Assembly: GCA_025058315.1 (NCBI GenBank)
Contig: JANXET010000007.1
Location: 16,695 to 80,694 of the forward strand
Origin: Candidatus Bathyarchaeota archaeon
Lineage (GTDB): Archaea; Thermoproteota; Bathyarchaeia; Bathyarchaeales; Bathycorpusculaceae
Length of the DNA: 64,000 bases
Direction of reading: 5' to 3'
Shown here: positions 1 through 10,797 of the stretch, piece after piece
How positions within the stretch are numbered: the first letter of the stretch is position 1
Layout of the letters: each line of letters opens with the position of its first letter
Made by a program: the position numbers and the translations under genes
The notes under the pieces: model-generated
Database searches by the model: none
Told to the model about the DNA's origin: nothing
Seen by the model: only the letters and a program-made list of their open reading frames with translations

Positions 1-878
1 CGGCAGGGCCCACAAGCCACGAAGTTGCCGCTTGGGTTAAACGCATATTGGGCATTCAGAATGTCGGTCACGGTGGGACTCTAGAAGCCTAGCGCTGGAG
101 AAATCCCAACGTGACCGGTGTTTTGCCCATAACCCTTGAGGAGTCCAGGAAGGTTGTTCAAGCTCTCCTCACAAGCGGTAAAGAATATGTCTGCGTGATG
201 AAGCTTCACGGGGATGTTTCTGAGGAAAAAGTGCGATCAATCCTGCAAGAGTTTGAGAACACCATCTATCAGAGGCCACCTTTAAGGGCATCGGTTAAAC
301 GTCAACTTAGAACTAGACGCATATACTATATGGATTTCTTGGAGATGGAGGGACGCAACGTCCTATTTAAAGTAGGCTGTGAGGGTGGGACTTACATCCG
401 TATGCTGTGTCACCATATTGGTGAAGTGTTAGGTTGTGGGGCGCATATGCAGGAACTCCGTAGGACAAGAGCCGGACCCTTCGTTGAAAGCGAGGGTATA
501 GTAACCTTGCATGATGTAGCTTATTTGTTCATGGAATGGCAGAGGACACGCGACGACGCCATTTTAAAGAAATTTATACATCCTGTGGAAAAGGCGCTGG
601 AGTTTATTCCGAAGATCTATATACGAGACTCCGCGGTTGATGCAATCTGTCATGGTGCAAGCCTGACGGCTCCCGGCGTTTTGCAGCTGGAGACAGATAT
701 TGATAAGAACTCGCTGGTTGCCATTTTCACCTTGAAAGGTGAAGCTGTTGCTCTTGGAAGGGCTACAGCGTCCACTTATGAGATCCTGAACATGAATCAT
801 GGCATAGTAGCGCGAACAGAGAGAGTTTTAATGCCCAGAGGGACATATCCAAAGCATTGGAAGAGCGGCGAAATCTAA
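1..878 (+). CDS. cbf5: Cbf5/dyskerin tRNA and rRNA pseudouridine synthase, 3' part, interrupted by an 18-nt intron
   Basis: Catalytic subunit of the H/ACA guide RNP that makes pseudouridine. The gene enters from the left edge in the frame starting at base 3, where the TruB-type block GPTSHEVAAWVKRILG is read. After GGTL the frame meets a stop (90-92) and resumes as PNVTGVLP. Removing bases 85-102 restores GGTLDPNVTG, including the catalytic Asp (codon made of bases 83-84... joined to 103-104: G at 84, A at 103, T at 104). The spliced visible part is 285 residues: catalytic domain first, then a PUA-like domain in roughly the last 95 residues. Stop at 876-878 abuts the ATG of the next gene. An unspliced message could only give a truncated protein, or an N-terminally truncated one from GTG at 111. 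Function is certain from the family; splicing is inferred. Confidence 0.9.
85..102 (+). other. Archaeal bulge-helix-bulge intron in cbf5 pre-mRNA
   Basis: The flanks fold as a canonical BHB. The outer helix pairs 75-78 with 104-107, a 3-nt bulge lies at 101-103, the 4-bp central helix pairs 79-82 with 97-100 (one U-G pair), a second 3-nt bulge lies at 83-85, and an inner helix pairs 86-88 with 94-96 around a 5-nt loop. An extra 8-bp exon stem pairs 65-72 with 110-117. Cutting after the second base of each bulge removes exactly 85-102 and restores the catalytic Asp codon. Introns in cbf5 are known from Crenarchaeota; the cut sites here are read from the fold. Confidence 0.88.
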
Positions 879-1517
879 ATGGGAGCTAAGCCTACTAAGG
901 ACTTTGAACATTACTTCGCAGCTAAGCCAAAAGTGAAGCCAGAGTGCATGTTAATACGCGCCTTTCTAAGGGGTAAAAGTTTCAAATTTTTGACGGCGTC
1001 AGGTGTTTTTTCAAAGAAACGAATTGACTTAGGCACGAAGCTCCTTATTGAATCCATGGTGCTGCCTGATGAAGGCCTTATTCTTGACATTGGATGCGGC
1101 TACGGAGCCGTGGGTATAGTGGCAGCATCGCTTAAACCAAAAGTAAAAGTGATCATGACTGACATTAATGAGCGGGCAATTTGGCTTACTAAAAGGAACA
1201 TACGGTTGAACAGGATCTTAAACGCGGAAGTTAGACGTGGCAATCTATACAATCCAGTCAGCAAGCTAACCTTCAACTGTATACTTTCAAATCCTCCTGT
1301 AAGCGCAGGATTATCAGTGGTTAAGGAAATTGTGGCCAACGCTCCACAGCATATGGCTGAGGACGCTACCCTCCAGATGGTTGTGAAGTCAAAGGTCGGC
1401 GGTGAAAGGCTAAAGCAGGTTTTCACGGAAGCCTTTGGAAATGTTGAAATACTTGCAAGGGGAAGCGGCTACCGCGTACTGATGTCAAAAAAGCATGACA
1501 AAGCAGAGTCTCAATAA
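879..1517 (+). CDS. RsmC/MJ0882-like class I SAM-dependent methyltransferase
   Basis: A 212-residue methyltransferase with the SAM-binding motif DIGCGYG at residues 70-76, an acidic end of strand 2 (TDIN) and the SNPPV motif near residue 137, which marks methylation of an exocyclic amino group of a base. Size and layout match the MJ0882/RsmC family, whose bacterial members make m2G in 16S rRNA; the actual target here is not shown. The ATG directly follows the stop of cbf5, so the two genes are probably co-transcribed and both serve RNA modification. Not distinguishable from other RsmC-like enzymes by sequence reading alone. Confidence 0.8.
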   Translation: MGAKPTKDFEHYFAAKPKVKPECMLIRAFLRGKSFKFLTASGVFSKKRIDLGTKLLIESMVLPDEGLILDIGCGYGAVGIVAASLKPKVKVIMTDINERAIWLTKRNIRLNRILNAEVRRGNLYNPVSKLTFNCILSNPPVSAGLSVVKEIVANAPQHMAEDATLQMVVKSKVGGERLKQVFTEAFGNVEILARGSGYRVLMSKKHDKAESQ

Positions 1518-1575
1518 AAAGATTAAAGCTGCAGAGAATACAATAAACATAAGTTACGTAAACCCAGAATTATCA

Positions 1576-1677
1576 GCCGGGGTCTCCTAGTCAGGTAGGG
1601 AGCAGGCCTGGAGACAAACGCCTAACAGCCTGTGGCCCGTAAGGGCCGCGTGGGTTCAAATCCCACCCCCGGCGCCA
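1576..1677 (+). tRNA. tRNA-Ser(GGA) with a 13-nt intron and encoded CCA
   Basis: Acceptor stem 1576-1582 pairs with 1667-1673; G discriminator at 1674 and CCA at 1675-1677 are encoded. The D stem is 1584-1587 with 1599-1602, the anticodon stem 1603-1607 with 1628-1632, the T stem 1650-1654 with 1662-1666 around TTCAAAT. A long variable arm (1633-1649, five pairs around GTAA) makes it a class II tRNA. The anticodon loop region has 20 bases; removing 13 (1614-1626, after position 37) gives loop CUGGAGA with anticodon GGA. G73 and the class II arm support serine over leucine. Only part of a BHB central helix pairs, so the exact intron edges are less sure than the anticodon. Confidence 0.87.
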
Positions 1678-1703
1678 GAACCCCATATTTCAGTAAAATT
1701 TTC

Positions 1704-1710
1704 GTTTTTT
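1704..1710 (+). terminator. T-run behind tRNA-Ser
   Basis: A run of six T (1705-1710) starts about 28 bases after the tRNA end, as expected for an archaeal oligo-T terminator. Confidence 0.45.
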
Positions 1711-1774
1711 AATGGGAGAAACATTCATTTATCCGAGGCGTCATCAAATTCGAGGTTCATCCTGCAAGGTGTAG

Positions 1775-1990
1775 TTGTTGAGTGAAGAATGTTGTAGAAA
1801 TCCTGTTAAACCTGAATGCAATAACACTGACATTGCGCTCTCAATAAGGATAAGGAATAAACTTTTTCCGATCTGCAGGGCCTGTTGGCAGGAAATAGCG
1901 GACAAAGACATAGAATGGGGTGAGTGGGGTTTTCAGATTAGTTCTGTTGAAGCAAAAGGAAAACAGACAACCATGGGCAATAATTTCTAA
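1775..1990 (+). CDS. Small Cys-rich protein, probable zinc-binding
   Basis: A 71-residue ORF with TTG start at 1775 behind the purine-rich AAGGTG (1766-1771). Cysteines at residues 6, 7 and 14 and a later CRAC pair could bind a metal ion, and the segment CRACWQEIADKDIEWG looks like a folded, conserved small protein rather than random translation. No family was recognised. It lies alone between the tRNA and the convergent GHKL ATPase gene. The start could also be the second TTG at 1778. Function unknown. Confidence 0.5.
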   Translation: MLSEECCRNPVKPECNNTDIALSIRIRNKLFPICRACWQEIADKDIEWGEWGFQISSVEAKGKQTTMGNNF

Positions 1991-2067
1991 CCATTGCCGA
2001 GTTTTCTGCTCTCGCAAAGAACCTAACTGATGATATTTACATCAAAATCCTTAAGTAACGTGAGAGT

Positions 2068-3654
2068 CTAGATTTTTTCAAGGGCCTTGGCTATTATTGA
2101 GTTGGCGTATTCCAGCGCTTCAGTTTGCTGTGTTCTTATGCTTGCTATTGCGCTTGCAATAATTCTAAGAGCGTACCTCTTGAGAAACTCTGAGCCTCTC
2201 TTAAGCTCCTTTTCATAGGCTTTGCAGGCTCTGTTAATGTAGATCGTGTTGCCTTGGATGAAGAATTCTCTTTCATCCTCTGGATCGCTGTATGGCAGAA
2301 CCTGAAAGCCCAGCTTTATGAGCCCTACCTTATCAGGAAGTCTCCTAGGCCTGCCAGATGAGCCTGTCTTCCTAGGCTGAACAGGGGTTGACGATTCACC
2401 AACCGTGGATCCTGATTTAATGTAAGGCTTAAACTGTGTTTCCATGCTTATCCCCGCTTTTTTATCCATGTTCAGGTCTATCTGCATCGTTCCAGTATGA
2501 GTCGCTGGCAGCGTTAGGGATGCTGAAACAATCGGCGTAGGAGTATCCGGTATGGGAACGTTTCCTACTTTTTGCACGCTTTCCTGAGCATCCAACTTCA
2601 GATTTTCCTCAGCTATTGTTAAGGGTTGTTTTGTTTCCTCCTGCGGCGTTTGCTGTTCCCTTTCTATATTTTCAAGCACAGATGACAATACATTATCAAT
2701 AGACTTGAATACGTTGTACTCGATGTAGGATAGCCCCTCCTTTACTTCTACGGCTCTCGGCAGAACCTTTTGGGATATAAAATTGCGCATCATGTTGTAG
2801 AATCGTGCGTACTTTTCATCCTCGATTATCGCGGACTTCGTTGCGAATACAGGTGTTATCCAGTCGCATCTCACATAGCCTGTAATTCGGCTCATCTGAG
2901 CCGGGCTGAATCCGAAGAGACTCTTCGCAACTGCATGTGCGTTATGGATGATTGTTATGCCTCTCTCCTCCTCTGAGAGGGGTCTGTATGCAATGGTAAT
3001 TTCGCCTGTTATGTCGTCAAGCTCTACAGGAATCCTCTCACCCACAACATTTCTCGGTTCAACCCTGACAGCACCTTCAATGCTCCATGGGTGAAACTCT
3101 CCCACTCTAAGATAAACCTCAAAGTAGGGTGAGCGGAGTATGGGCAACTCCTTCAGATCCTTAAGTATCTTCTCGGGTCGAAGAGCTGATCTTGGATTAA
3201 GCAGCCATATTTCACTTCCATCCCTGTCCAATGGAGGTTCCGGCAAAAGCTTAACCTCAGCCTTCCCGGAGGAAAGCTGAGCTAGGACTTCCTCGTCAAT
3301 CATGAAAGTTTTGTGGAAACTTCCTTTACGCGTTCTAACCTTCATGGCGGAGAAGAAAGCTAGAAAGCTGAGTCGTCCAACACCGTATCTCCCGGTTCTA
3401 GCACGGCCGAACCGCGGTGAAACCGACTCTTTCTGTTTGTGTGTGCTGCCAACAGTTAGAAAAAGATCTATGCCGCGTTCATCCATGCCAACATCATCCT
3501 CAATCACTATATAATTAGGCGTAACAGTCACTATGACGCAAGTGGCATCCTCATCATAACCATCCTCAACAAGCTCCAACACACAGGAATAGGGACTCTG
3601 CCATGTCTTCTTGGCGAACTCCGTGAAAAACTCCTTCGAAATTCGAAGATTCAT
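2068..3654 (-). CDS. GHKL (HSP90-like) ATPase family protein of unknown role
   Basis: 528 residues. The N-terminal part is a GHKL ATP-binding fold: N-box around residues 27-36 (E27, then D31 where Asn is usual, and D34), G1 box DDVGMD at 53-58, and G2 lid GRYGVGRLS at 88-96. A second alpha/beta part reaches about residue 330, followed by a Pro/Thr-rich linker (about 330-430) and a helical C-terminal region (about 450-528). The overall plan resembles stand-alone HATPase_c_3/MORC-like proteins rather than a sensor kinase, since no histidine phosphoacceptor or sensor domain is seen. The Asn-to-Asp change in the N-box is unusual because Asn binds Mg2+ in the family. Monocistronic; partner and substrate unknown. 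Confidence 0.75.
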   Translation of the reverse strand: MNLRISKEFFTEFAKKTWQSPYSCVLELVEDGYDEDATCVIVTVTPNYIVIEDDVGMDERGIDLFLTVGSTHKQKESVSPRFGRARTGRYGVGRLSFLAFFSAMKVRTRKGSFHKTFMIDEEVLAQLSSGKAEVKLLPEPPLDRDGSEIWLLNPRSALRPEKILKDLKELPILRSPYFEVYLRVGEFHPWSIEGAVRVEPRNVVGERIPVELDDITGEITIAYRPLSEEERGITIIHNAHAVAKSLFGFSPAQMSRITGYVRCDWITPVFATKSAIIEDEKYARFYNMMRNFISQKVLPRAVEVKEGLSYIEYNVFKSIDNVLSSVLENIEREQQTPQEETKQPLTIAEENLKLDAQESVQKVGNVPIPDTPTPIVSASLTLPATHTGTMQIDLNMDKKAGISMETQFKPYIKSGSTVGESSTPVQPRKTGSSGRPRRLPDKVGLIKLGFQVLPYSDPEDEREFFIQGNTIYINRACKAYEKELKRGSEFLKRYALRIIASAIASIRTQQTEALEYANSIIAKALEKI

Positions 3655-6407
<2,753 letters not shown>

Positions 6408-6494
6408 CACAAATCACCTGAAGAAGTTTAAGCTTTTATCGCCTTTGAAGGGCCATCATCTTCATAATATTGGAAAATGCCCACGGCAAGGCAA

Positions 6495-6504
6495 AATTTT
6501 AAAT
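6495..6504 (+). promoter_or_regulatory. Possible TATA box of the hydrogenase operon
   Basis: AATTTTAAAT predicts transcription from about 6525, ahead of the TTG start at 6601. A second A/T-rich candidate lies near 6425-6438. Confidence 0.4.
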
Positions 6505-6600
6505 CTCAGCTCGGGCTCTGATGCTAAGAAAAGCGTTTAGGGGTGCAATGATAAAACGCTAATTGATCTGGAAGCTTTATGCCTTCTGGAAGAGGCCATT

Positions 6601-6912
6601 TTGGCCTTCGGCCTATTGTTAGCTGCTTCCATAACAATTTACGCGTTAGGCTGGGTTGTTTCAACAAAATCATCAACAAAAAATTCTGACAAGAAATCCC
6701 CATATGCATGTGGAGAAAAGACATTTTTCAGTAGAGTCAGAATAAATGTTGCCCTGCCAAAATATCTAATATATTTCATGATTTTGGATTCCTCAGTGCT
6801 TCTAGTAGCATTTGCTTCGTTATCTCTTCAGCACTTAGACTTTTCAAGCCTGCTAATCTATTTGCTTTTGATATTAGCCACAGTTTTCATGCTGTTTGAA
6901 GGGGGCGAATGA
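6601..6912 (+). CDS. NuoA/FpoA-like membrane subunit of a complex-I-like hydrogenase
   Basis: 103-residue membrane protein with about three hydrophobic segments and the NuoA hallmark SPYACGE (SPYECG in complex I) followed by a basic loop and a second helix containing LDSSVLLVAF. In complex I this subunit sits beside subunit H and the quinone channel. No ATG exists in frame; TTG 6601 stands five bases after the Shine-Dalgarno-like GGAAGAGG (6588-6595). The stop overlaps the next start by four bases. NuoA is normally absent from group 4 [NiFe] hydrogenases, which makes its place in this operon notable. Confidence 0.8.
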   Translation: MAFGLLLAASITIYALGWVVSTKSSTKNSDKKSPYACGEKTFFSRVRINVALPKYLIYFMILDSSVLLVAFASLSLQHLDFSSLLIYLLLILATVFMLFEGGE

Positions 6913-7364
6913 TAACGCCTCATGTCCGCCTTCTGAATTGGGCTAGACTTAAGTCGCCATGGATTCTTCACTTTAACTCTGGAGCATGTAACTCCTGCGA
7001 CATTGAATTAGTGGCGCTTTTATCTCCAAGGTATGACGTTGAACGTTTTGGAATACTGCTTGAGCCGTCGCCTAGGCATGCTGATGTCCTGATGGTTACT
7101 GGCGCCGTTACAAGACAATGTGCAGAAAGGCTTAGACGAATTTATGATCAGATGCCTGAGCCGAAATTCGTTGTGGCAATAGGTGCTTGCGCCTGCTCCG
7201 GTGGGGTTTTCAGCGGAAGTTACAATGTTCTAGGCGGTGCAGATAAGGTCATCCCTGTGGATATATATATTCCAGGCTGCCCGCCTAAGCCAGAAGCCAT
7301 AATAGACGGCGTAATTAAGCTGCTCAAAAAAGCTGAATCCGGTGGGGAGAAGAATAATGGCTGA
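6909..7364 (+). CDS. Group 4 [NiFe]-hydrogenase small subunit / NuoB-like
   Basis: 151 residues, holding the [4Fe-4S] cluster nearest the active site. Cys27 and Cys30 stand in GACNSCDIE, the spaced pair of Ech, Hyf and Coo hydrogenases rather than the adjacent Cys-Cys of NuoB; further ligands are in IGACACSGG and IPGCPPKP. The ATG overlaps the end of subunit A, and the gene ends eight bases after the start of the large subunit. Expected on the inner side of the membrane with CD and I. Confidence 0.92.
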   Translation: MITPHVRLLNWARLKSPWILHFNSGACNSCDIELVALLSPRYDVERFGILLEPSPRHADVLMVTGAVTRQCAERLRRIYDQMPEPKFVVAIGACACSGGVFSGSYNVLGGADKVIPVDIYIPGCPPKPEAIIDGVIKLLKKAESGGEKNNG

Positions 7365-8946
7365 AACAAGACAGCATTTCTTCGACAAGCTTACCAAGAT
7401 TTCTAATGATTCATTAGGTATTCAAAAAACGAAGAATGGCAGGCCGGTTTTTCTGGTGAAAGCGAGCGCGCTGAGAACTATTATTGAAATGCTGCTTAAA
7501 GAAGACAAGAATTCTCGTGTAAGCGCAGTTACAGCGGTTGATTCATACGGCAACATCAGCGTAATGTATCATCTGTGCTCTTCAGGAGAGCTGATAACTT
7601 TCAAGGTTGAGGTTCCCAAAGATGAGGCTGTCATCCCATCAATAACAGACCTTATCCCTGGTGTGAACTTCCACGAGAGAGAGGTGATGGATCTTTTCGG
7701 CGTAACTTTCAAGGGACATCCAAACCCGCAAAGGCTTATTCTCCCGGACAAGTGGCCTGAAGGAGTTTACCCATTAAGGAAGGATGTTGAGAATACTGAA
7801 CTTTCAAGGATCCTTAGTAGTGTTGAAGGACTGTATAACGAGTACGGGGAGAATCCTGAAGATGGAAGTCTTGTGAAGATCATCGTCGGCCCGCAACATC
7901 CAGCCCTAATTGAACCTGAAAAGTTTGTTCTTGAAGTTGATGGTGAAACTGTTGTGAATGTTCTTCCGCGCATCGGCTATGTGCATAGAGGTGTAGAAAA
8001 GGTCGCGGAGAAACGCACATACATACAGGATATCTATCTTGTTGAACGTATATGCGGCATATGTAACGCTTGTCACGCTGCATGCTTCTGCCAAACCGTT
8101 GAGGAAATTTTAGGTCTAGAAGTTCCTCCGAGGGCTAAATACCTCCGCACAGTGATACTTGAACTCAATAGAATCCACAGTCACATGCTTCTCCTGGGAC
8201 ACATAGGCCTGGAAATAGGATATGAGACTCTCTTTCATTATATGTGGAGGGATCGTGAACCAGTAATGGACCTTATTGAGATGCTCACTGGGAACAGAGT
8301 TCTAGCCTCATACATAACTATTGGAGGGGTTAGAAGGGACATAAGTGAACAGGCTGTCTCAAAAGTGAAGTCTGAACTTGCAAAATTAAGGGGTCGCCTA
8401 CCATTCTATCATGACCTTTTCGATCATGATCCTACTATTAAGTTGCGAACCAGGAATGTAGGCGTTCTAAGCAGTAGCGACGCGGTAAAGTTCTGCGTGG
8501 TTGGGCCTGTGGCAAGGGCTTCAGGAATAGCAACTGATGTCCGAAAAGATGAACCTTATGCAGCCTACGGTGAGATACCCTTCGACGTCATAACTCGCGA
8601 TGAGGGCGACTCATGGGCGCGGCTCATGGTTCGCCTAGACGAAATCAGTGAAAGCATTAAAATAATAGAGTATGCCCTAGACCATCTCCCCACAGGCCCA
8701 TATAGGGTTAGAGCCCCAAGGATTGTTCCAGAGGGTGAAGCCATGGACCGCGTTGAAGCGCCAAGGGGTGAACTGTTCTATTACATTAAGAGTAATGGAA
8801 CCGCTTACCCTGAAAGAGTTAAAGTGCGCACTCCGACTTTCGCCAACATTCTATCCTTCATCCATATAGCGCAGGGCGCAAATATAGCTGATGTGCCAGC
8901 CATATTCGCGAGCCTTGACCCATGTTTCTCATGCACGGACAGGTAG
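7357..8946 (+). CDS. Group 4 [NiFe]-hydrogenase large subunit, NuoC-NuoD fusion
   Basis: 529 residues. Residues 1-150 are a NuoC/30-kDa domain (motif HEREVMDLFGVTF), the rest a NuoD/49-kDa domain. Unlike true complex I or Fpo, it keeps all four nickel ligands: Cys233 and Cys236 in RICGICNACH (with His240), and Cys523 and Cys526 in DPCFSCTDR, which is the very C-terminus. So it should carry a Ni-Fe site and react with H2. It lacks the C-terminal tail that proteases remove in HycE-type enzymes. ATG 7357 follows GGTGGGGAG (7341-7349); GTG 7342 is a poorer choice. The C-D fusion is like HycE/HyfG. Confidence 0.95.
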   Translation: MAETRQHFFDKLTKISNDSLGIQKTKNGRPVFLVKASALRTIIEMLLKEDKNSRVSAVTAVDSYGNISVMYHLCSSGELITFKVEVPKDEAVIPSITDLIPGVNFHEREVMDLFGVTFKGHPNPQRLILPDKWPEGVYPLRKDVENTELSRILSSVEGLYNEYGENPEDGSLVKIIVGPQHPALIEPEKFVLEVDGETVVNVLPRIGYVHRGVEKVAEKRTYIQDIYLVERICGICNACHAACFCQTVEEILGLEVPPRAKYLRTVILELNRIHSHMLLLGHIGLEIGYETLFHYMWRDREPVMDLIEMLTGNRVLASYITIGGVRRDISEQAVSKVKSELAKLRGRLPFYHDLFDHDPTIKLRTRNVGVLSSSDAVKFCVVGPVARASGIATDVRKDEPYAAYGEIPFDVITRDEGDSWARLMVRLDEISESIKIIEYALDHLPTGPYRVRAPRIVPEGEAMDRVEAPRGELFYYIKSNGTAYPERVKVRTPTFANILSFIHIAQGANIADVPAIFASLDPCFSCTDR

Positions 8947-8957
8947 GAGGATGAAGT

Positions 8958-9950
8958 GTGAACCTGGCTTTTATCTTCCAAGTGCTCATATTTCCAGGCT
9001 TCGCCTTCATATTGCTTTTCACCGTTATATGTGATTGGATCGAGCGGAAGGTGGAAGCTAGAATGCAGAACAGAATAGGTCCATTCTATACTGGGCCAGC
9101 CGGTGTTCTACAGCCCATAGCAGACTTCATAAAACTCCTAACTAAGGAGGATATAGTTCCACGTGACGTTAAGAATTTTATCTTTGGACTTTCTCCAATT
9201 CTAGCCCTCACAATGTTCGTTTTTGCTTTCCTATTCCTGCCAGTGCAAAGCCTCAACAGTGTTTTCGGTTCAGGCTTCGAGGGCGACTTAATAGTCATTT
9301 TGGCATTAGCATCCATCGCCAACTTTTTCCTGTTTCTTTCAGGGTGGGCCTCAACCAACCCGTATAGTGCCATAAGTGCTGCAAGAATTCTAACCCAGTT
9401 TATAGGATATGATGTCCCCCTGTTTTTCCTAGTATTGGCCCCGGCTTTTATGGCAGGGCATTTAAAGATATCATCAATAATAAGTGCACAGCGCATTCCC
9501 TTTGTTATTCTGATACCGTGGGCCTTCATACTTTTCATACTTACCCTCCAAGCCGAGCTGGAGAAGGATCCCTTTGATGTGCCGAACGCTGAAAGTGAAC
9601 TTGTGGGCGGTTATGAAACTGAGTATGCCGGCAGGAGGTTAGCATTTCTGAAGCTTGCGAAAGACGTGCAGGTAGTTTTCGGTGCAGCTCTTGCGGTTGA
9701 GCTTTTCCTCGGAGGCCCAGCTGGGCCTGTTTTCTTCGGCCCTCCAGCATTTTGGTATACAATTTGGTTCACATTGAAGCTTCTTGTCATCATTTTCATA
9801 TCTGAGTATCTGACGTGTGTTCTTGCGAGGCTGCGTATAGATCAAGTGCTAAATGCAAACTGGAAGGTTTTGTTACCATTAGCCATATTATCGCTTATTT
9901 CAGCTATCGCAATAAGAATGTGGGTTTTCCCGTTGTTGGGGTGGGCTTGA
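8958..9950 (+). CDS. NuoH/FpoH-like membrane subunit
   Basis: 330 residues with about eight membrane helices; it anchors the peripheral arm to the membrane arm. The family loop is present as PFDVPNAESELVGGYETEYAG-like sequence around residues 198-218, rich in acidic residues that line the coupling channel in complex I. IERKVEARMQNRIGP near the N-terminus is the other family block. GTG 8958 stands seven bases after AGGAGG (8945-8950). The stop overlaps the ATG of the next gene (TGATG). Confidence 0.94.
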   Translation: MNLAFIFQVLIFPGFAFILLFTVICDWIERKVEARMQNRIGPFYTGPAGVLQPIADFIKLLTKEDIVPRDVKNFIFGLSPILALTMFVFAFLFLPVQSLNSVFGSGFEGDLIVILALASIANFFLFLSGWASTNPYSAISAARILTQFIGYDVPLFFLVLAPAFMAGHLKISSIISAQRIPFVILIPWAFILFILTLQAELEKDPFDVPNAESELVGGYETEYAGRRLAFLKLAKDVQVVFGAALAVELFLGGPAGPVFFGPPAFWYTIWFTLKLLVIIFISEYLTCVLARLRIDQVLNANWKVLLPLAILSLISAIAIRMWVFPLLGWA

Positions 9951-10333
9951 TGGGCAGGCGGAATCTGTCCCCAATAGTTAAGGAGGTTCTTGTACATTTT
10001 CTGAAAAAGCCTGCTACACAAAAGTATCCTGAGGTTAAACCGGAAATTCCAGATGGTTTCCGTGGCAAGCAAGTTTTCGACATCAACTTATGCGTTGGCT
10101 GCGGCCTTTGTTCCAGAGACTGCCCATCTGGAGCGATTGAAATGATTGAGGTTGACGGTAAGAAAAGGCCGCACTTCCATCTGGATTTATGCATATTCTG
10201 TTACCAGTGCGCCGAAAGCTGCCCAAGAAACGCGATTAAAAGCTCCAAGATCTTTGAACTTGCCTCGGCGCAGAAATCAGATTTATTCCTGAAGCCTCAA
10301 CCGTCACTTCAGAAGGAGGGCGTTAAAAAATGA
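9950..10333 (+). CDS. NuoI-like 2x[4Fe-4S] ferredoxin subunit
   Basis: 127 residues with two complete 8-Fe ferredoxin motifs: Cys48, 51, 54, 58 (CVGCGLCSRDCP) and Cys81, 84, 87, 91 (CIFCYQCAESCP). It wires electrons between the external donor, probably ferredoxin, and the small subunit. I start at ATG 9950, which overlaps the stop of subunit H; an earlier GTG at 9941 is possible, while the longer frame back to 9815 merely reads through the H gene. The stop overlaps the ATG of subunit J. Confidence 0.93.
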   Translation: MGRRNLSPIVKEVLVHFLKKPATQKYPEVKPEIPDGFRGKQVFDINLCVGCGLCSRDCPSGAIEMIEVDGKKRPHFHLDLCIFCYQCAESCPRNAIKSSKIFELASAQKSDLFLKPQPSLQKEGVKK

Positions 10334-10797
10334 TCATGGAGTTGATCGCTGTTGTTCTGATTATTTCAGCATGCCTAGCAATTTACCTTGACGAGGCAAT
10401 TTATTCAGTTGTCTCCTTAGCCTTCGTCTTTGCCATGATAATAATCCTATATGCCTTAAGCGGCGCGTCCCATGCAGCCATCTTCCAGATAGCCATAGGC
10501 ACAGGTACTCTTGTGGCACTTTTTCTGACTGGCGAAATGTTCAGTGAAGCGCCTAAGAGGAAAAAGCAGTCAAAGAAAATCCTTGGTGTGGCTGCTTTGG
10601 CACTGCTGATTTCGCTACCATCAATATTGCTGTCTATAGAAGTTACCCCTGTAGTTTCTGCATCCAATGTTTCATTTGCGGAAGCACTTTGGGCTCTGAG
10701 ATCTGCAGATGTGGTTTTGCAAGGTCTAGTCATAGTGGCTGTTGCAATAGGCATAGCCATAATACTTTATGAGAAAACTAGGAGAGTTGAAGACTGA
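10330..10797 (+). CDS. NuoJ-like / DUF4040-like membrane subunit
   Basis: 155 residues with about five hydrophobic helices. The stretch from residue 26 on (SVVSLAFVFAMIIILYALSG followed by AAIFQIAIGTGTLVALFL) fits both NuoJ and the MbhD/DUF4040 segment that precedes antiporter-like subunits in membrane hydrogenases. Start ATG overlaps the stop of I (ATGA), and the end overlaps the start of K by one base, so translation is probably coupled. Confidence 0.8.
   Translation: MIMELIAVVLIISACLAIYLDEAIYSVVSLAFVFAMIIILYALSGASHAAIFQIAIGTGTLVALFLTGEMFSEAPKRKKQSKKILGVAALALLISLPSILLSIEVTPVVSASNVSFAEALWALRSADVVLQGLVIVAVAIGIAIILYEKTRRVED

Noticed and set aside
1576..1677. tRNA-Leu(UAA), by cutting the loop elsewhere
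   Set aside because: The discriminator is G73 (serine type), the acceptor stem is the usual archaeal serine sequence, and the cut needed would not be near position 37.
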